DNA from: Stratiolaelaps scimitus
Lineage: Eukaryota > Arthropoda > Arachnida > Mesostigmata > Laelapidae
NCBI GenBank assembly: GCA_019614645.1
Contig: JABWDB010000002.1
Coordinates: forward strand, 26,091,501-26,155,500
Direction: 5' to 3'
Length of the DNA: 64,000 bases
Position 1 is the first letter of the stretch; every line of letters starts with the position of its first letter. Both the position numbers and the translations under genes were made by a program. Positions 50,674-63,400 of this stretch are shown one piece after another. The notes below the pieces were generated by a model, which searched no databases, was not told where the DNA came from, and saw only the letters and a list, made by a program, of their open reading frames with translations.

Positions 50674-53564
50674 ATGATAGCTGCAATCCAGATCGTGGTC
50701 ACCGCTGATGAAGTCTATGAAAATCTCGTCCACACGTACGGGTTCTCGTTGTATGCGAATTTCACTAGTGAAAAGATGCTCTCATATCACATATGGAAAA
50801 TTGAACCCGAAGGACCTGCTACGAATGCTGGACTTTATCAAGGTTCGCCTCGCCTGTTTACCTGCCGCGTTTCTATTTTTCGAATGTGACTTATGATTGT
50901 TGTCAAGAGACCCGAGTTGCTATGCTAATGTGCACGACTCTCCTTTGTTTACTTTTCACTGGTCGCGGTTATGGTTTTTCGTTCCAGTTTTTTGCTCTAA
51001 AGGAATAAATTACTAGTTTCTCGGCATTGAAAGCAATTGCTCAACATCTCTAATCCAATTCGTACAAATGTATTATAGTAAGTCTATTTTATACAATATG
51101 TAATAGCTTTGCTATACTTCTTCTCTTAAGGCTGATCCCATAGCTTTTAGCGCGGAATCTTATGGTGATCACAGTCCCAAAATTTACTTAGCAATGTACC
51201 AAGTAGGTAATCGATCCATTACAATTCTTGGAATAGTACCGCGCTGGAGTTACAAATAGTTGGGTATACAAATATATTGGTGGGAGTTAAGACAGTCGGA
51301 ACAATAATTGAATCTGTTTGTTCTTCCAGGGGATATCATCGACGAGATTAACGGTACAAACTTAGCCTCGAGATATCCCGATGAAGTAGAGGCTTTGGTG
51401 GACGAAGCAAACGGTACACTCTCTTTGAAAATTTACCCGTATTCAACGATCAGGTTTTTTTGTTCTCTACGGTATACACCGAAAGTAGCCCTGAGATTGC
51501 CAGCAGAGCTTCTTACAGGTGAGAAGTTTTACCCCTTTTTCTCTATCTAACTTGAGCATGGTGCCTTGCACGGCTGGCTGTAAAAAAGTTGGAATCCGTG
51601 AGATGACTTATATTATTACCGTTGTTGTAAATCAAAAGGGAAGCTTTTTTATACCAAAAAAATCTACGCTAGGTGAATATCTATAATGCGTTTCTACACT
51701 ATGTGAACTCCCGTGGTATCTGCCTATCCAATTTTCAGTTTATTCAATTACCAGACACGATCTTCCCACTTTAAAAACCTATACATTCATATAATGTATA
51801 GGTTTTTAAAGTGGGAAGAAAAGGGTGAGAATTCATATACTTTTAAGACGAATTGGCCGTAACATCTCCTACGAATTGAAACCTCTTCCTTGCCCCTTCT
51901 CTTTGTATCATGCGCGGCACTTTCAGTAGGTCCCCCATTGAAATTGCCGAAACAAGCGAGGCCACGAAGTCGTGGTCTTGATGTCGTTATCCTCTGGACA
52001 GAAGATGCTGACATCGATATGTATGCCATCCTGGTCATTCAGCAGGTCTACACATGCTTTAATATTACGACCAAGTATCAAGGCAGGGTAAGAGGTCCAA
52101 GACTTTTCTCAGTGCTCTTACTTAATATGAAGCGCTACCGAGTTCCTGTATCGAGGGAATTTTTAATTCGCTCACTAACCCCCTCCGTGATTCTTACACG
52201 ATATGTTGTTTGTCTGTCTTAAATATTAGAATATTCCTGTTTTCCCTGGGGACATCATCGAGATGATTGATGGAGTCTTAATTGCCGACCTTGCGCCCCA
52301 ATACCTTTGCGACTTTCTATTGGACACGAGCCAGAGAGAGTATCAGGTAATTAGTACAAGTCATACACGTTTGAAGTCCATAGCCGTATTTGGTAACGAA
52401 ACCCTTTGGGCACATCAGTGATAAAGGCAATGTTTTGTACTATTTCTTTTTGGAAAAATTAACTCATATCTTGAATACAACAGAGCGAGCTCAGTGCAAC
52501 CCATCCCTGAAATTGGGTATATAAAAACCTCTCTCGTTATGTGATAAAATCGTATACTATTTAAATTGTGCACTACTCAATAAATAGAAAATCTTAGGAT
52601 CCCATCGAGTGTAATACGGAGGCTGTCTCGAATTCATTTTGATGGTCAGGCCGTGCGTCACCCGACTGAAGGTTTCGGATTTCTGATTCTCAGGTCCTTC
52701 ATGAGGGTCCTTTTCGTTTCCCTGATGGTGGCGTGGTCCACCTCCCTCGATAGCCGCCGCCACTGTCGAAGTGATTGTTTGCTTACCCAAGAGTCCGATG
52801 TTACATATATGTCTTTTATTTAAAAGGATACGGCCTTCAAGGAGCTCCAGCTTGTGCTTATATTTTCATTTCTAGGCTAAAATTCGTGATGTCAAACTTG
52901 TAATTAACCACATTCGTGCCTTATGCACGTTTCGCGCTCTGTAATTTCCCTGCCCCGCGTGCCCCGGTATTTTCTCTATATTCTATAGCACGACTAGATG
53001 CACTACCGCTCGAATTTTAGAATTATGTTTATTTTATACTCAATAAAGAAATGTTACTTGTTCCACCAGCTGCTTCCGTCACGCCGATAAATCTGCCACA
53101 ATGACGCACATGTAATCCACTTAACTACTATGACCGATATCTCATTGTGTACATTATTTCACCATCAGATCGGACTTATCACGATGTCAGGCGCTCGAAC
53201 CTACTTACGCGATAGAGTCTACCGCCTTGATATGGAATTTCGTCAAAAAATCATTCAGACGATAACCAAGAGTAATCCAGATCTAACACAAGAGGTTGTT
53301 CCCCCACCGCTAGGTCTGCCGGTGCAAGGGCAGGAAGTCATCCAAGCCCCCGTAAACGCAACCGAAGTGGACCCAAGCAGAACCTCGGTCACAAAGCCAG
53401 ACTTCGCAGTTGAAAAGAAATCCTTGTCGATAGATCCACCCTTGTCGAAGGACCCGTCAGTACAAACCGACGGGCCTGATACCATGGCGGTAGTCGGCGA
53501 ATCTCCAAGTATATCCACCGTACCACCTGCAGAAGGTGGTAATAATAATACTAATAATTTATAA
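50674..53564 (+). CDS. Tandem PDZ-domain scaffold protein, NHERF-like, 5-exon model
   Basis: The model joins 50674..50842, 51330..51518, 51927..52087, 52230..52346 and 53169..53564 (stop TAA), with GT-AG junctions and matching phases, giving about 343 residues. PDZ1 (about 7-90) shows the carboxylate-binding loop YGFSL, then HIWKIEPEGPATNAGL and GDIIDEING split by intron 1. PDZ2 (about 130-220) is more divergent: its GLGF-type loop reads as RGLDVV, with GDIIEMIDG in exon 4. The last exon completes PDZ2 and adds a charged helix and a Pro/Ser-rich tail that looks disordered. PDZ domains hold C-termini of membrane proteins, and the YGF...EPxGPA pattern is closest to NHERF/PDZK1 types; that is a family resemblance, not a named orthologue. 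The ATG at 50674 sits just before a possible CAG acceptor, so the true start may lie in an upstream exon. Confidence 0.75.
51761..51819. repeat. Perfect hairpin, 27-bp arms, 5-nt loop (PDZ gene intron 2)
   Basis: Arms at 51761-51787 and 51793-51819 are exact reverse complements with a CATAT loop. It is the longest perfect hairpin noticed in the window and lies in the intron between exons 2 and 3 of the PDZ gene. Confidence 0.95.
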
Positions 53565-56500
53565 TAAGAATTATATAATATAATTTATGTGGACTATATT
53601 CTCGCTTCACAAAGCAACGTCTAGTTATGTGAAGTAAAGATACAATTAAGTGTCAACAAGGTGGGACCCAATCTAAACAATAATAGAATTCAACGTTAAT
53701 GAGACACAAGTGATTGCAATTAATGTTGATGCCAAACGAATTTATAAGATGTCATTCACTTTGGTCGCGCCTGAGTTTCCAACGCGTATTTACTTGTCCT
53801 AGTTTTAAACCGAATTGAATTCACCGTATATTAGAGACGAGGATTGATAGCTACGTGATCTGATTGATCACAATTGCGTATTGTTGTTTTATGAGCTCTA
53901 GTTAGCTTGCTAAGAGAACACCTGATGTATGATAGATGCGCAGATGATCCTCGAAGTCTCGGATCTGTTCCTGAGTTCCTTGATTTTTGATTGAGGAAAA
54001 TCCTTGATGTTTGATCTTATTGTTGAACACAGGCTGCATACCTACAGGAGTCCATGACTAGTCAACACACTCACGATATTTTGTACGAGTCCCACCGACG
54101 ACGAGTTAGCAAAGCGGTGAAGGCTGCGCGCGAATCTCTTCGAAAATCAATCCTTCTGACGGTGGCAACGCTGACATTATACATCTCGCCAGTGAGGTTG
54201 ATTCAACACCGCCGATAGTAACACCTTGATAACAAACAAAATAACCATATCACCATTCTGAATGAATAAGCAGCCCATTTTACATATGATACTATTGACG
54301 CCGGTTTGAATCCAGGAGACGTTCGTCCGGCATTGGTATTACCGAGATCCGTCTTCGTCGTTGATGCAAACACGATGTGCTGTGCACTACTCATACATAT
54401 AGCATCTATTCCTTACTATGAATTGATTTTTTTCTAAACACTGAATATATCACCACAATTCCTATTTCAGTATTTTTCGTCCTATTTCGACGACTGAGTT
54501 GTGCCCATGTTCATGCTTTGAGAGATGTTATATAATCCCATAGCACAGACAGACAGAAGCACACGCTGCTGTTATCGGCAGAAGGAATAGTCACAAAGTT
54601 CAGCTAGGGGAAAAATATTAACTTTACAGTTGGAATATTCTTTCGTTGTAAATCTTTCTTTCTCGTTGGAAGCAGAGACTTTCGGTGTTTTAATACTCAT
54701 CCACGTCCATCCCACACCTCTCTATCTTCCCTCCTGTTTATTGTGCGGCGGTGACGTATTGCACAGGTGATTATCGTCGGTAATTAAAAGCGGTCGGTGG
54801 TAAAAGACTGGCTGCGTTACATACGTGATTATCACACGTCCCGCGGCAGCACGAATGCAACTAAAAACTGTATACTGCAATGCTAGGTCCCCTTATAATT
54901 ATCGTTGCTGTTAATCTGGGAATTGCACTGTGATGACCCGCTTCATTGCTACAAATATCCCGTACATATATACTTTTAAATCGTACAGTGTCAATTAATT
55001 ACTTACAGAACATACGCGATACTTGGAATTCTGATAACTTATTTTTCAATCGCGTCCAACGGATACTGTTTTCTTTGTCAGCACAACGACAACTACTGGA
55101 CAGCTGCCAGGCAGCTAAATAAGTTCCGTTTCGGGCAGTCGCTCCCTGGGAGTCCTTACGAGGTCAACTTTACACAATGGCCTGATTGATATTATACCTG
55201 CTTCTCTTCCTGGAGCACGCGTCGAACAATTAATAATGTGGATAGAGCAGTGTCCTTTTCCGGTCAGCGGCCATGCAGTGTACCCTAATTAGAAACGGAT
55301 CAATTTCATGAGAGACCTCGTTGTAGACCTGTTCGAATAAAGCTGCTCACCGCAAACAGCAGACCGATCACACTGATGAGCGTAGACACAGCGTGTGATA
55401 CCAGTTCATGTATCACTAGAAATCGAAATATAATATGTTCCCGAACACTATTCCCCGGGTCGAAAACACTGAACTTCGAAAACACCACATTGATGATCGT
55501 TGACTTATTTTAACTCTCCGTATACTACAGATAGCTAGGGACGCCTTGAGCGACACACGCGTAGGCAACCTCCAAAGCTGTACGAACACGCACACACACA
55601 GACACACGCATCAATACAGTGAACGAGCCACCGGTATCGGTTTGTGATGGGAGGAAAACTTGGCTCGAATATTGTTTTCGAATAGACTGGGTCGATCGTA
55701 GAGCAGGGAAAAATTGTCAATTGCAGAATAGAGGTCTGCTTATTTCCGTCGTTGCTGGACTCAATGACTATGACAACTGACACACGTTCGTTGACTAAGT
55801 GGAACAGTCCCAGTTAAAAGAACCTAATGGCGGGTGTCAACAGACGAGAGGCCAAAATTCGCGTCTATCTATCTATCTGCTTAAGCGCACTTGTCCAATC
55901 CAACCGCCGGCTGCAGTCGACCACTGAATGGCAGCAGCAGCAGCAGCGATGGGGGTCGAGAAAGGAACAAAAGCCGCCTTCCCCTGGGGGAGAACAACAA
56001 GCGACAACCAAGAACCTGTTGCCGATCTAGAGTTACTAACAGAGAGGATGAGAGAGATTGTTGCACTGTTTGTACCGCCACCATCGCCACAAGCATACAG
56101 CAGTAACAACTGCATTGTTGCTTCTGGTGCTACCTTTTTAGTTGTTATTGTGGTGGTGGTGGTGGTTGTTGTTGCCGGGGCTACTCATGTTGTTGTTATT
56201 GTTGTTGCTGTCCGGCCATCTCATGACGTCGACGTGTTGTCTTTCCCTGTTGAGAAAATATAGCAGCAGTGGCTGCGGCATTAATGGAGCCAAATGTTAC
56301 AGTGGTAATATAACAGAAGCAGTATCAGCCACCAAAGCGGTGTCGTCGATGCGGTGTCCCGAGCTAATGAGAGAGACAGCGAACGCGGACGGACAAATGC
56401 GGATAAGATTGAAAGAGTGACATGCAATGGAGATAAGGTCAGATAGCGAGGCTCATTTGAAGCGGATTGCTATGAACGGCAAAACTGTGGCAGACCCTAG

Positions 56501-57332
56501 AGGCGTTGTTTTAACGATGAAACGAATCAGCCAAAGAATCTGTTGACAGAAGTAACGACAACGGTTAAAAGATTCGAATACTGTGAAAATATGGTGTCCT
56601 TAGAGGTATTTCATGTTCAGCGGGCACAATTATCGCCCAGTGTTATTATTGACAAAGAAACGAAAATAATAGATATTAGCAAGCTCCTTGAGCCTTTCTT
56701 TTGAAATTTGCTTACTGAATAATGGCAATATATGTTTGCTGCTGAGTATTTATTTATTTCCGATATACGATACATATTCTAATTTTTTAAACGACGTAGT
56801 AGTTACCAAGTAAACACTAAAATATATACATGTAGTAGAAACGGTACAATCATCATCAGTATTAATGCATTCATTTTGGTCGGTCACAAGAAATCGAACA
56901 CGAGAGCTTTCAAATCTAAAATAGACTTTCTTTATCGGCTACAAACGCGTCTATGTACACAGGGTGCTTTAGGTATACACGGATATCTTTTTGATTAAAA
57001 TACCTCCTGGGAAATAATTCGCCAGTCACCAAGCCACTGACCATTGGCCGCTAGACAAATCGGGGTCGGTTATTTCATCGACAATTACCCAACAATCAGG
57101 AACACCACGTGGACAATAAGTGGGTAGGAGTAGGATTAATTGAGATTTCTATTGAATCAGAGTTGGAGTATACACAAGGTTGGTCAATAAAATTCCAGTG
57201 TCGGCATGTTCGGCTCGCCAGCGCGATGAAAGGTCTGGCATTTTGGTGGGGAGGGACATCCTTGAATGGCCGACGACAAACAACATAGCCGATCGTTGTG
57301 TCATCTGTTTTTACGACATCAATGAATGGAGA
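53565..57332. other. 3' flank of the PDZ gene and repeat-rich intergenic DNA
   Basis: AT-rich for the first 2 kb, then a GC-richer patch with trinucleotide repeats at 55.8-56.4 kb. A 57-codon frame at 54.04-54.22 kb after a CCTACAG acceptor was too weak to call. Confidence 0.5.
55928..56212. repeat. GCA and GTT/GGT trinucleotide-rich patch
   Basis: A short (GCA)n at 55930-55948 and a longer GTT/GGT array at about 56131-56212 lie in a GC-richer stretch. Polyalanine and polyvaline open frames here follow from the repeats. The patch could be the 5'UTR of an unseen gene. Confidence 0.6.
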
Positions 57333-57460
57333 CGGACGTAGATGCACGGGCTCGATCCCCGCCGTTGCACATTTGCATTTAAAGGGGTTGTCCGTCTTAT
57401 GAAGCAATGCCAAAAGCAGTTATACCGTGGACGTCAGATGTTGGCTGGGAGTCAGCCGGA
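57333..57460 (+). mobile_element. tRNA-derived SINE (type B), 5'-truncated copy
   Basis: From GACGGACGTAG through the B box GGGCTCGATCCCC (57348-57360) and the tail TTGCACATTTGCATTTAAAG ... TTGGCTGGGAGTCAGCC, this matches the 36292-36472 element with scattered substitutions and small indels. The A-box half is not recognisable, so the copy is truncated or replaced at its 5' end. It lies about 60 bp upstream of the open frame leading into the mariner remnant; whether the two insertions are nested cannot be told. Confidence 0.8.
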
Positions 57461-57519
57461 ATATTTACTTAATCTACGAATGGAAACATGTCGGACGGTG
57501 TCGTTAACATAGAGCGATT

Positions 57520-57618
57520 ATGGAGTTTACAGATAGTCGGCCTTATCGTTTGAATCTGTGCGTTATTAGATCAGTGAATATGAAGCGGGTCGAACCAAGA
57601 CGAGAGAGATCCAAACAT
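57520..57618 (+). other. Possible 5' part of the mariner remnant
   Basis: The reading frame of the mariner fragment stays open back to about 57520, but this part (MEFTDSRPYRLNL and following) shows no clear similarity to the first helix-turn-helix. It may be mariner sequence that has drifted or flanking DNA. Confidence 0.25.
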
Positions 57619-57990
57619 GGCACCGAATGCAGAAAATGTGAAAAGGTGCATGCCATTGTGCTTCGGGATCGTCAGGTTAAGGGTGATGAGATAGCGGAGG
57701 TTTTGTGTAATGTGTTTTGCATGCAGAATAAAAAATTGCAGTTTCACCAGAATAAAGCACCTGCTCACAAGTCACACCCTACGCTGGCTAAACGGATATG
57801 ATTGGACTTCGAAATTGTCAAGCACCCATTTCTTCCGGATATAGCCCCGAGCAACGACTACTACTTCAAAAATCTCAAATCGCACTTCAGGGGTAAGCGC
57901 TACGATTGATGGTGCAAAGATCTCATAAGAGGGATTTTTTGGGGTCTATACAAACAATGTTGTATTCGAATGTTGAGAAGAACATTTAAG
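57619..57990 (+). pseudogene. Mariner-type transposase remnant with internal deletion
   Basis: The frame first reads KVHAIVLRDRQVKGDEIAEVL, which resembles the second helix-turn-helix block of the mariner DNA-binding domain. It then jumps after about ten residues to LQFHQNKAPAHKS, PDIAPSNDYYF and LKSHFRGKRY, the C-terminal catalytic blocks (family form HQDNAPAH...PDLAPSDYYLF). About half of the usual 340-residue protein is missing between them, including the first catalytic aspartate. The second catalytic aspartate is changed to Asn in HQNKAP. Stops occur at 57799 and 57907. No terminal inverted repeats were recognised. It cannot encode an active enzyme. Confidence 0.8.
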
Positions 57991-60302
57991 AAATGACTGA
58001 ACAAGTTCCATTGAGTTTCAAGGAGAATATATTGAATATATGTATCAACAGTTGTTCCGTAAATAATATTGTTTCTTTTCTATACAGGAAACGAATTGAT
58101 TCATCTGGTATATCTATATCGTACATCCACTGTAGTTCCACCAGAGGCAGTTGACCACGTAAAGTCTCGAGTATCGATGGCTGCCTAGATGCAAGATAAA
58201 AGTACTCACCCAACGATAGTTCTACGCATGCACTAAAACGAGCTACACACGTGATATCACTTAGCCATGTGCCTGCATATACTCCACGATATCCACGAAC
58301 AATTTCTCTGTGGTACACTCCATCAATAGAACATGATGGCTTTACGTCCCATGAGAGAAGAAATATTCTGCGTTACGACAGATGTTCGGCGGGTGATTTC
58401 GTGGTGTACTACTAATAACTACAAACGCCAATACGCCAATGATCGTGTCTGATGAAATGACAGGATGATGCTGTTCTCCACAGATATATAAATATACTTT
58501 GTTGTTGCTGTTGTTGTTGTTACCGCATAGTCTGAATGCTCTTTATGCTCGGATAGCTTATTTAATTTATTTTTAAATGGTGTAATACAAATATTACAAG
58601 GTAATTATCATACGCAGTTACTTCCGGCCTATTAGGATGCTGATAGCACACGATGGATGCTTATGATCAAGATGCATAAGGTCAGCGACTACTAGGAACG
58701 CGCAACTATGGCATGTCTACCAAGCAGGCCGATAATTCCCTCTCTATCTCTCTTTCTTTCACTGATGCACGCACTAAGTCACTCAGTGACCCATAATACA
58801 CTCGTGACATCTTGACGGCGAAGAAAGATGGGAAGCCAGGCTAGAGTTCGTATGGCTTAACTAAATATAGTTAAGCCATGGTTATAATCAAAGTGAATAT
58901 AGTTAAGCCGAAAAGGCAGTGGATCGTTTTCGTTGGTGTTCGCATATGTCAGCCACTCATTAGTTACACAATGTTATTCTTGTTTCACGTAAAACAACAG
59001 AATAATGCAATGTTCGGGATTTGTTGTTAAAGTATGCGCAAAGCTTTATTTCTGGAAGTTGAATTTAAATAAAGAAGCAATTTAAATGCTAAATTGCCCA
59101 ATGTTCAAACCCATTGACAAAATATATGCAAATATATCTAAGGAAAACGCAAGTTTATTGGGAATTTCAACCAACATATATACAACACATTATTTTAGCA
59201 ACAGTGTTTCTTGTTCGGCTCGCGTTTGACGCCTAAACCAAAACCGGTCATGTTGTCAGCGTTATCAAAGAAATTTCTGAATCAACCAAGTCATTCAGCT
59301 TTCATCCTAAGGATCGAACACAATTAACTGCTGAGGTTCGGGACAATCGACTAACACAAAGCTATGGCAGCCACAACGGCTCACTAACCTGCCTGTATCG
59401 CGCGAGTTTCGATCGGTGGCTGTGTTGGACGACAATCAGCCTCAGAAGAAAAGCCGACTCATTTTTGCTCCACCCTACGAGCAAGGTTTTAACGCAGCTC
59501 TTTGTCATTTTCCCCCGTCCATAGGCAACTTCAAAATTTGACCTAACAATAACTGAGATAATGCTTAGATACTGCACAAGTACATTGTGTGAAGCATCTA
59601 TATATAGAACTATGTGAAGAAGCATTATGCTATGCTAAATAATCTAGAGTGAACCGGAACCAGAGTGGCGATATCTATAGCGCAGGAGATAGAACCATAG
59701 ATGATTTTCTAGAAATTCTTTAATTCGTTGTTACGTGATGCATTCATTGGTCGTTAACTTGGTTAAAAATATTGGTTTGTTAAAAACATTGTTGTCAGCG
59801 AAACTCGCAGCAGGTCGACGACACAGCTTGTTAAAAATGGCTAACTGGCGGCTCACTTCTACATGACCTCGTCACTCTGACTGGTTATCTCACGTATCCT
59901 ACACCCACGTATATAACAAAGAAAACATTGCAAGTATTATTGTTTTTTATTCCACATAATTTTTGTACTATCTGGAACGTCAACATCTAGGTAACCAGAT
60001 CGATTGTTATGATGATGGCTAAGCGCGGTGACCCTAAAAGTACCAAGCTATTTTACTAATATCATGTGCTTCGAAACTAATTCGATGTTTTTTAACTCTC
60101 TATACTCACCCTATCTTCCACGGCATATAATTAGGCCTGCAACGATCACCACAGTAATCACAGAACTAAAATAAAAACAATATACAAACAACTGCTCTCT
60201 GCCCCTTATTACGAGGGGGAACCACTATGCTCATTGTCGGTTCCTAATTGGATTGATCCTGTCTGAAGTCTGATCGATGGTAAAATTGTTCGATCCAGGT
60301 AT
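57991..60302. other. No supported gene
   Basis: Intergenic DNA with a GTT microsatellite near 58.5 kb and a 12-bp hairpin. Confidence 0.55.
58852..58879. repeat. Perfect hairpin, 12-bp arms, 4-nt loop
   Basis: ATGGCTTAACTA and its reverse complement flank AATA. Part of it (ATATAGTTAAGCC) is repeated directly about 30 bp downstream. Confidence 0.85.
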
Positions 60303-60458
60303 ATGGACTTCGTTCGACACCTTCTGAGCAGTCAGCGTCGCTTTGCAATTTCTTCTTCCTCAGCCAACACCTACGACCCTGAAGCTCTCGAGCTAGATGG
60401 TTTGGTGTCCAGGGAGTTCGAAACGCCGCGTCGGATTAATCTACTGTTGAGGTCGTAG
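60303..60458 (+). other. Short ORF in a GC-rich patch, possible 5' exon
   Basis: An ATG opens 51 codons (start MDFVRHLLSSQRRFAISSSS) before TAG. The Arg/Ser-rich, acid-poor start resembles a mitochondrial presequence, and the next part (NTYDPEALELDGLVSREFE) resembles ordinary soluble protein. Potential GT donors occur inside it. Homology and further exons are lacking, so this is only a candidate. Confidence 0.2.
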
Positions 60459-63400
60459 CCTCCCAGCAAAGGAAGCATCTCCTGTCGCCTTCCTCCGTAG
60501 AGTCTCGCCGTAGAACCTCGTCTCCGAAAGCAGCTGACAGCAGCGAGATTTTCGTGTCGGACCACACGTCCGACCGACGTTAAATTGGTTTCTATGGTTC
60601 CCACTAGATTCGCTCCTCTCTACTATGGCAACGTAAACGACAGGAGAGTCGTTTTCTGGAAAGGCCGCCGAAGCAGGTAGACAGCCACCTCCAGCTTCAA
60701 CCCCTCCACCCCCCACCACCTCAACAAAGAACGAAAGTCTTGCGAACTCTCAGCGTTTGTATAGGCAGCACCAACCGATTTATTTTCATTGGCAGCGCAG
60801 ATATCACAATAAATAGCCGAGCTCTTGAATGGGAAAGGGTTTTATTTTGGGGGAAAATCAGAAAAATATCTTCGATTTTCTTATCGCAGCCTGGGTATGA
60901 TCATATTATCTCGATGGCGTTGCAAATCTCAGTAGAACGTATATTTCAATATATCGCTATGTAAAACAATAGAGACAATTATTTCTGTTGGCACTGAATG
61001 TGTTCTGTTGGTGAATGGCAAAAAAATAGACCTGCGTTGATAATTCATTAGCTTTAGCTACAAGCCAATTGGTAAAACTGAAACAGTTTTTATTTCTTCA
61101 AACGATTGTGTGAGTTTCCCACGCTGCTATGCTCATTCGTATAATAGTACTCGTTATTTGAAGCATTATTGCTCATGATTTCTACAATTATTTGAAGCAT
61201 CAATAGTAGAACATACTTAATTTAACGTTCGCACAAGGTCGCATAATATTACTGTATTCCTTATTATTTCCCTTCCGAAGCTTCGTCGCCGGTAGCGACC
61301 AATAACACACTGTATCGTGTATTATATAAATAGACACAAGTCATCATTGGACAGCCAAAAATAGCTCAACCGATGTTAATCTGTAACCCGTTATCCCAGT
61401 GTTCCACTATTCTAACGATTTGTTCAGGTTCGCCCTCTTTGATGAAATCCCGATGGCAGGCATGGCAGACTCTGTCTCTTCGTAACTATTTCGCCTCAGA
61501 CTACTTTGAGTATTCAGACTACTCACTGACAAACCTAATTAAGAGCAATGCTTGAATGATTTCCCGACCGCACTGAGATGATTTCTATGAAAGCTAAGTT
61601 ATTGATAATACTAGGCGCTCTTTAGAATTGAACAAAAGCTGGGTTGGGTTAATATTTTCCAGATGAGTTTTTATTGAAGTGATACATGCTGTACGATGAT
61701 CATAAGTAATTTTGACCAGTATTGATAGCGTTCGAATTAGTAACGATTTTTTACCTGGAAAGCACTGTTCCAAATCACACTCTGCGCAAAGGAGAACTTT
61801 TATGGATTTCATAATTTTTGACCGACGCCGTGTTACTTACACTTATTTTTGACGCTCTGTCGTGTTAATTAGTACCATAAGTACACCGATTTCTGTTTAG
61901 GTTCTCTATGTGGGCGATGCCATTACTTGTTTTTACAACCTGAGTCGTAAACAGCTCAACGCACAGAGTTGCTATGCTTTGGACTTTGGGTGGCGGGCAC
62001 CCGGCATTTGTTCTATCAGAGACGACTCTTGGTGGCTTAAGTCGTTCACGTTGGGCCGACAACTACGTGTTTAAGACTTCTCGTCGCCTTACTGACGCTA
62101 AAGGCGGCATAGGTTGGATAAATTGACCGATAGTGGGATATGTTCAGGCTGCAGGTCCTAATCCCCGTGGCCGTGGTTAGCCTCAGCGAGATGTTGATAT
62201 TTCCTCCCGTTGACATTTTTCGCAGTAGCGCGGCCAGACGAATAACAAGTACCAAGAAAAGTCTGATGGGAGAAAGAGAAAGTCTGTTCTGGGGCCCGCC
62301 TGCGACAAACGGGAGTTCATGTTTGAGACTTCTTGTTACCGGCTGGCAAAGGAGAGCATTCCCCAATTCATCAGTGGCAATTCATTAATGAAATTACATT
62401 GGCCAGCACATTTTCGCTTATTTGAACTCCAACTTATGTTCGGGCACACTCAGAAACTGTCTCTAGCTGATACACAATAGTTGAATAAGAAATTGCCAAG
62501 GGGGCACATTTCAAACGACGCGCAACTGTTTCAGAACTATATTTACAGAACTATACAGAATTATATTTTGTCAGATTATCCTGACCACGATGTGTATCAG
62601 ATTATCCTGATCTTGTTATATATACACCTTTTATCATAATTTGTTTTTTTTATTTGCGAGAACCTAAGCATTGATGTTCAATTGAACATTCAATGACAGT
62701 TGTCAATAAGGAGAATCCTCAGACGAGTCGAACGAACTATCCGGCGCGTTTACGTACGATTCTGTGCTACGACATGAGGCTAAGGGATGGATGTCTTTAA
62801 CGTATAATGCCTGCCTGTTATAACGTAGAGTTTATCAAACAGGCCAGGTGTCTGGTGAAACAGGAGCAATTTGTACGCACTGTCTATAAAGGTTAGCATG
62901 GGCATATATGGGCGTCCCACCCTCCGCCTTCTGCGGATGTGTGCGCCTGTAAATGTATTTTTTGCAAGATCAAGGACACCGCTCTCGGATTTCGACATCC
63001 TACAGTCTACGATCGGCCGTAGTGAAGACGAGGCCACATCATGCAAAAGCCAAATCTCCGTGGGATGTCTACACTGTTTGGTAGTAAAAGAAGAAACGGC
63101 TTGTTTCGTTCGCCGTGTAAGCCATGACCCCCAAGAAGCTGCACTAAAGCGTGGTAATCCACGGATCTCAGCGAACTCAATTCAGCCCCGGCTTTCCTTG
63201 TTTATAACTGTATACAGCCTGCTATATAAGTTATATACGTATCGGCGAGGTACAACATACTAATTGAAAAGCTACCACTTGCGAAGACATAGGTAGATGT
63301 ATTCGTGATACTTTAGTGATACACACGGAACGGTTCTTCCACTTCGATACAAATGTCCCGAAAACCCAGTACCTATGCAACAATTATCGATAACAATCCC

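Noticed and set aside
54041..54222. Possible extra 3' exon of the PDZ gene
   Set aside because: A 57-codon frame follows a CCTACAG acceptor, but the PDZ model already ends in a proper stop at 53564 and the peptide shows no relation to it.
55928..56420. Poly-Ala/poly-Val proteins
   Set aside because: They arise from GCA and GTT/GGT arrays.
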